Positions 61,698-64,000 of a stretch of 64,000 nucleotides of DNA are shown here, one piece after another (the first letter of the stretch is position 1; every line of letters starts with the position of its first letter). Source of the DNA: Triplophysa rosa (Eukaryota; Chordata; Actinopteri; Cypriniformes; Nemacheilidae); assembly GCF_024868665.1 (NCBI RefSeq), contig NC_079902.1, forward strand, positions 10,980,266-11,044,265, written 5' to 3'. The notes under the pieces were generated by a model. That model made no database searches and was not told the DNA's origin. It saw only the letters and a list, made by a program, of their open reading frames with translations. The translations under genes and the position numbers were made by a program.

Positions 61698-62430
61698 ACT
61701 GCCGCAGAAAAAATTAGGAGACCATTTCGGAGAGTGTTTTTCTGATTTTTAAAATGTACTATTTATAGACGGTTTCATCTTAACAACATGTACAAACGTT
61801 ACTGCGCATGCGCACTTTTGTGACCCGAGCTTAACTTTTGGTACAAATTCACAAACAATAGAGTGCCTGTAGATTATTTCTGATAACAATCAAAAGAAAC
61901 CGAGAAGAACCGTTACTTGGCTAAACTTGTCTCTCCAATGTTTTGAATTTAGACTGCGATACCAAGCTCGACCCCTAGATGTCAATGTAGCGTGCAGTTT
62001 CTTTAAATGCGACCACACTACAGGACCCATTCGACAAATTGTTTATTTAATAAAATGAACATACAACAATATTCAACACATCGTTTATTTAATACAATTA
62101 TTATATAGTAAAATAATAATACAAATTAATATTAACATAAATTAAATAAAATATAAATAGTATAGACACTAGCCAAACACAAACCGGAAGTTAACTGGGG
62201 GTCAGGCGCGCGCGCGTCCGATGAAAGGGTCTATAGGTATGTGTTTAGGTAAAATTATAATTTTTGTTTCATTCTGGGAACTACTAACAATATTTCTCCC
62301 AAATTTCGAATAAAAATCTTTTTATTTGCATTTATTTGCCGAAAATGAAAACTGGAGAAACTTGTCAAAATAACATAAAAGATGCTTTCTATTTTTTCAG
62401 ACCTCAAATACTGCAACGAAATCGAGTATT
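61698..62430 (-). mobile_element. CCGCAGAAAAAATTA-ended element, truncated and interrupted
   Basis: The left end TACTGCCGCAGAAAAAATTA and following CTATTTATA match the reverse complement of the intact relative at 63,306-63,768. After the insertion at 61,768-62,231 the homology resumes (TGTTTAGGTAAAATTATAAT, ATTTGCATTTATTTGC, GAAAACTGGAGAAAC) and fades near 62,430, so the far end is lost. Confidence 0.75.
61768..62231. mobile_element. 464-bp element with GACGGTTTCATC ends, nested
   Basis: GACGGTTTCATC and GATGAAAGGGTC are imperfect inverted ends. TATA lies on both sides (61,764-61,767 and 62,232-62,235), whereas the uninterrupted relative has a single CTATTTATAGG, so TATA is the duplicated target (or TA with TA-starting ends). 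The interior includes TGCGCATGCGCA and a GCGCGCGCGCG run. Confidence 0.8.
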
Positions 62431-63305
62431 CACTTTTAAGCAATACAATTTAAGCAATTCAACAGTAATATTTGTACGTGTTTAGAAAAAGTTCAAAAAT
62501 ATATTTACCCAAACATCATAATTATTTAAAAAAAATGTATCAACATTTCTCCTCTTGTTTTCATGGGAGAAAGTCTTATGAGCTTGGAATGAGGATAAGT
62601 AAATAATGACCGAATTTTAATTGTTAGGGAGACTAACCTTTAATGATCCAAGGTCACGTCTAATGTTCATAACCTGTGTTTATTTTACCTTGAACATGTC
62701 TGACTCCCATTTTGACATTTTAAGGTCACCTTACAGTTCCTCTTTTCATGTCCTTTTTAGTCCAATTAAACGTTTGTTGGCCTGTTTTTTATTCTTTCTG
62801 TTTGAGACATTTTAAGATTTGTTGATCATAAAGGTGAGTCTAGTTTGTTTTGGATACCCGGTGTCCTGTACTGGAATCTGTTAAGCGTTCATTAGCTGAA
62901 AAATGGAGGCTGGGCTTCACCATGTCTGTGTGAGAATGTACCAGCTGCTGTCTTGATATGGTTAGAAGCACACACACATGCCTTGAGAGGTGGGGGCTGC
63001 TTCATATCACTTGTTTGCAATGAGCTGTCAGCATTGCATGCGAGCGCTGCCATAAGTACTGTAAACTGCAACAGGCTACAAAGTGTCATAAAATATATCT
63101 TATTGTTATTTATCTTTCATTTAAAAAAAATGCCTATGTGGTTATCATAATTGCTTATCGTGTGATTACATGCGATGTTTGTTTCTTGATATAACCGTAC
63201 TGTAGTAATGACTGCCTATCAAACCTAAAAGAAAGGAGAAAAACGAAAATGAACGGCTTATTAGGAGTTTTTGTAGTGCCTTGTGTGTAAGCTTTGAAGA
63301 AATCT

Positions 63306-63768
63306 ACAGCCGCAGAAAAAATTAAGAGACCATTTCAAATCTGCATTTCTTGATGTATTGTGGTCATTCCAGTCCAGTTTCTGTTAAATTTCAACAAAAT
63401 CAAACCTCAGGAGTGACAAAGTCATCCAACAGCAATGTGAAAGACTGACAACATAACAAGACTCCTGAAAACTTTGGTCAGATCTGTGATCTTTGAACTG
63501 TAATCCAGGTTATCGCAGGTTAACTTTTTCTAAAAAAAAATACAGCGCATCTTTTCTGGGTTTTTTTACCTGTTTCTCCAGTTTCATTTTCTACAAATAA
63601 ATGCAAATAGAAACAATATTTTTATTTGAAATTTGGTTAAAATATTGTTAGTAGTTCACAGAATTAAACAATAATTATAATTTTACCTAAACAATGACCT
63701 ATAAATAGTACATTTTTAAATCAGAAAAACGGTCTCTGATATGGTCTTTTAATTTTTTCTGTGGTTGT
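63306..63768 (+). mobile_element. Intact CCGCAGAAAAAATTA-ended element, mtus1 intron
   Basis: ACAGCCGCAGAAAAAATTAA at the left and TTAATTTTTTCTGTGGTTGT at the right are inverted ends flanked by TA. Inside, TCAGAAAAACGGTCTCTGAT is part of the right terminal arm. 463 bp, non-coding. Confidence 0.8.
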
Positions 63769-64000
63769 ATATTCAAGTGTTTCAATCTAAATAGAAAATT
63801 CTTTCATTTACTCTTCTTCATCATCATTCCAAACCTGTATGACTTACTTCTACCGAACACAAAAGAAGATATTTGGAAGAGCGTTGGTAACCAAACAACA
63901 TTGGATTTCCATTGTACGGACACAAAACACTGACACCTTTCTCAAATTCAGATTCGCTTTATAGGTCTAGTTGTTATAATCCCACTATTTCAACACAGTT

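Noticed and set aside
1..64000. CRISPR arrays, operons, prokaryotic promoters, phage or viral genes
   Set aside because: The DNA is plainly vertebrate; the palindromes and short direct repeats seen are transposon ends and microsatellites, not spacer-repeat arrays.

Overview
This window is genomic DNA of a teleost, most likely a cyprinid. It is AT-rich, has small phase-conserved exons with GT/AG boundaries, and is packed with DNA-transposon relics typical of carp-like fishes, notably a family with ends like GGGATAGTTCACCCAAAAA that recurs at least eight times. No prokaryotic features, CRISPR arrays or viral genes are visible.

Four vertebrate genes can be read exon by exon. (1) fat1, minus strand, 1 to about 16.2 kb: the 5' third of the giant atypical cadherin, exons 1-9 plus the first 2387 bp of the very large exon 10, which runs off the left edge. 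(2) asah1, plus strand, 33,841-36,872: acid ceramidase, complete in 14 exons. (3) fgl1, plus strand, 38,220-39,968: fibrinogen-like 1, complete in 7 exons. (4) mtus1, plus strand, about 42.4 kb to beyond 60,994: the N-terminal two thirds of the long isoform, plus an alternative first exon (55,510-55,627) encoding the start of the short ATIP1-type isoform. The coding strand is open through every exon I joined, and all splice phases match.

Layout: fat1 and asah1 are divergent, separated by about 17.5 kb of gene-poor DNA. asah1, fgl1 and mtus1 then follow head to tail. In humans ASAH1, FGL1 and MTUS1 share one neighbourhood (8p22) with PCM1 between ASAH1 and FGL1, while FAT1 lies on 4q35. Here PCM1 is absent from the 0.9 kb between asah1 and fgl1, and fat1 joins the block. 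The genes are neighbours by descent rather than a pathway: cell adhesion and polarity (fat1), lysosomal sphingolipid breakdown (asah1), a secreted liver factor (fgl1) and a microtubule-associated protein (mtus1).

The rest is introns and spacer with mobile DNA: three LTR-like elements (two with clean 5-bp duplications and TG...CA ends), a tRNA-derived SINE, two large palindromic elements, and several nested insertions where both host and guest can be delimited. The most useful second-look items are the ATIP1-type alternative exon, an in-frame 21-bp duplication at the fat1 start codon, the missing pcm1, a transposon pile abutting the presumed mtus1 promoter, and the dated nested insertions.
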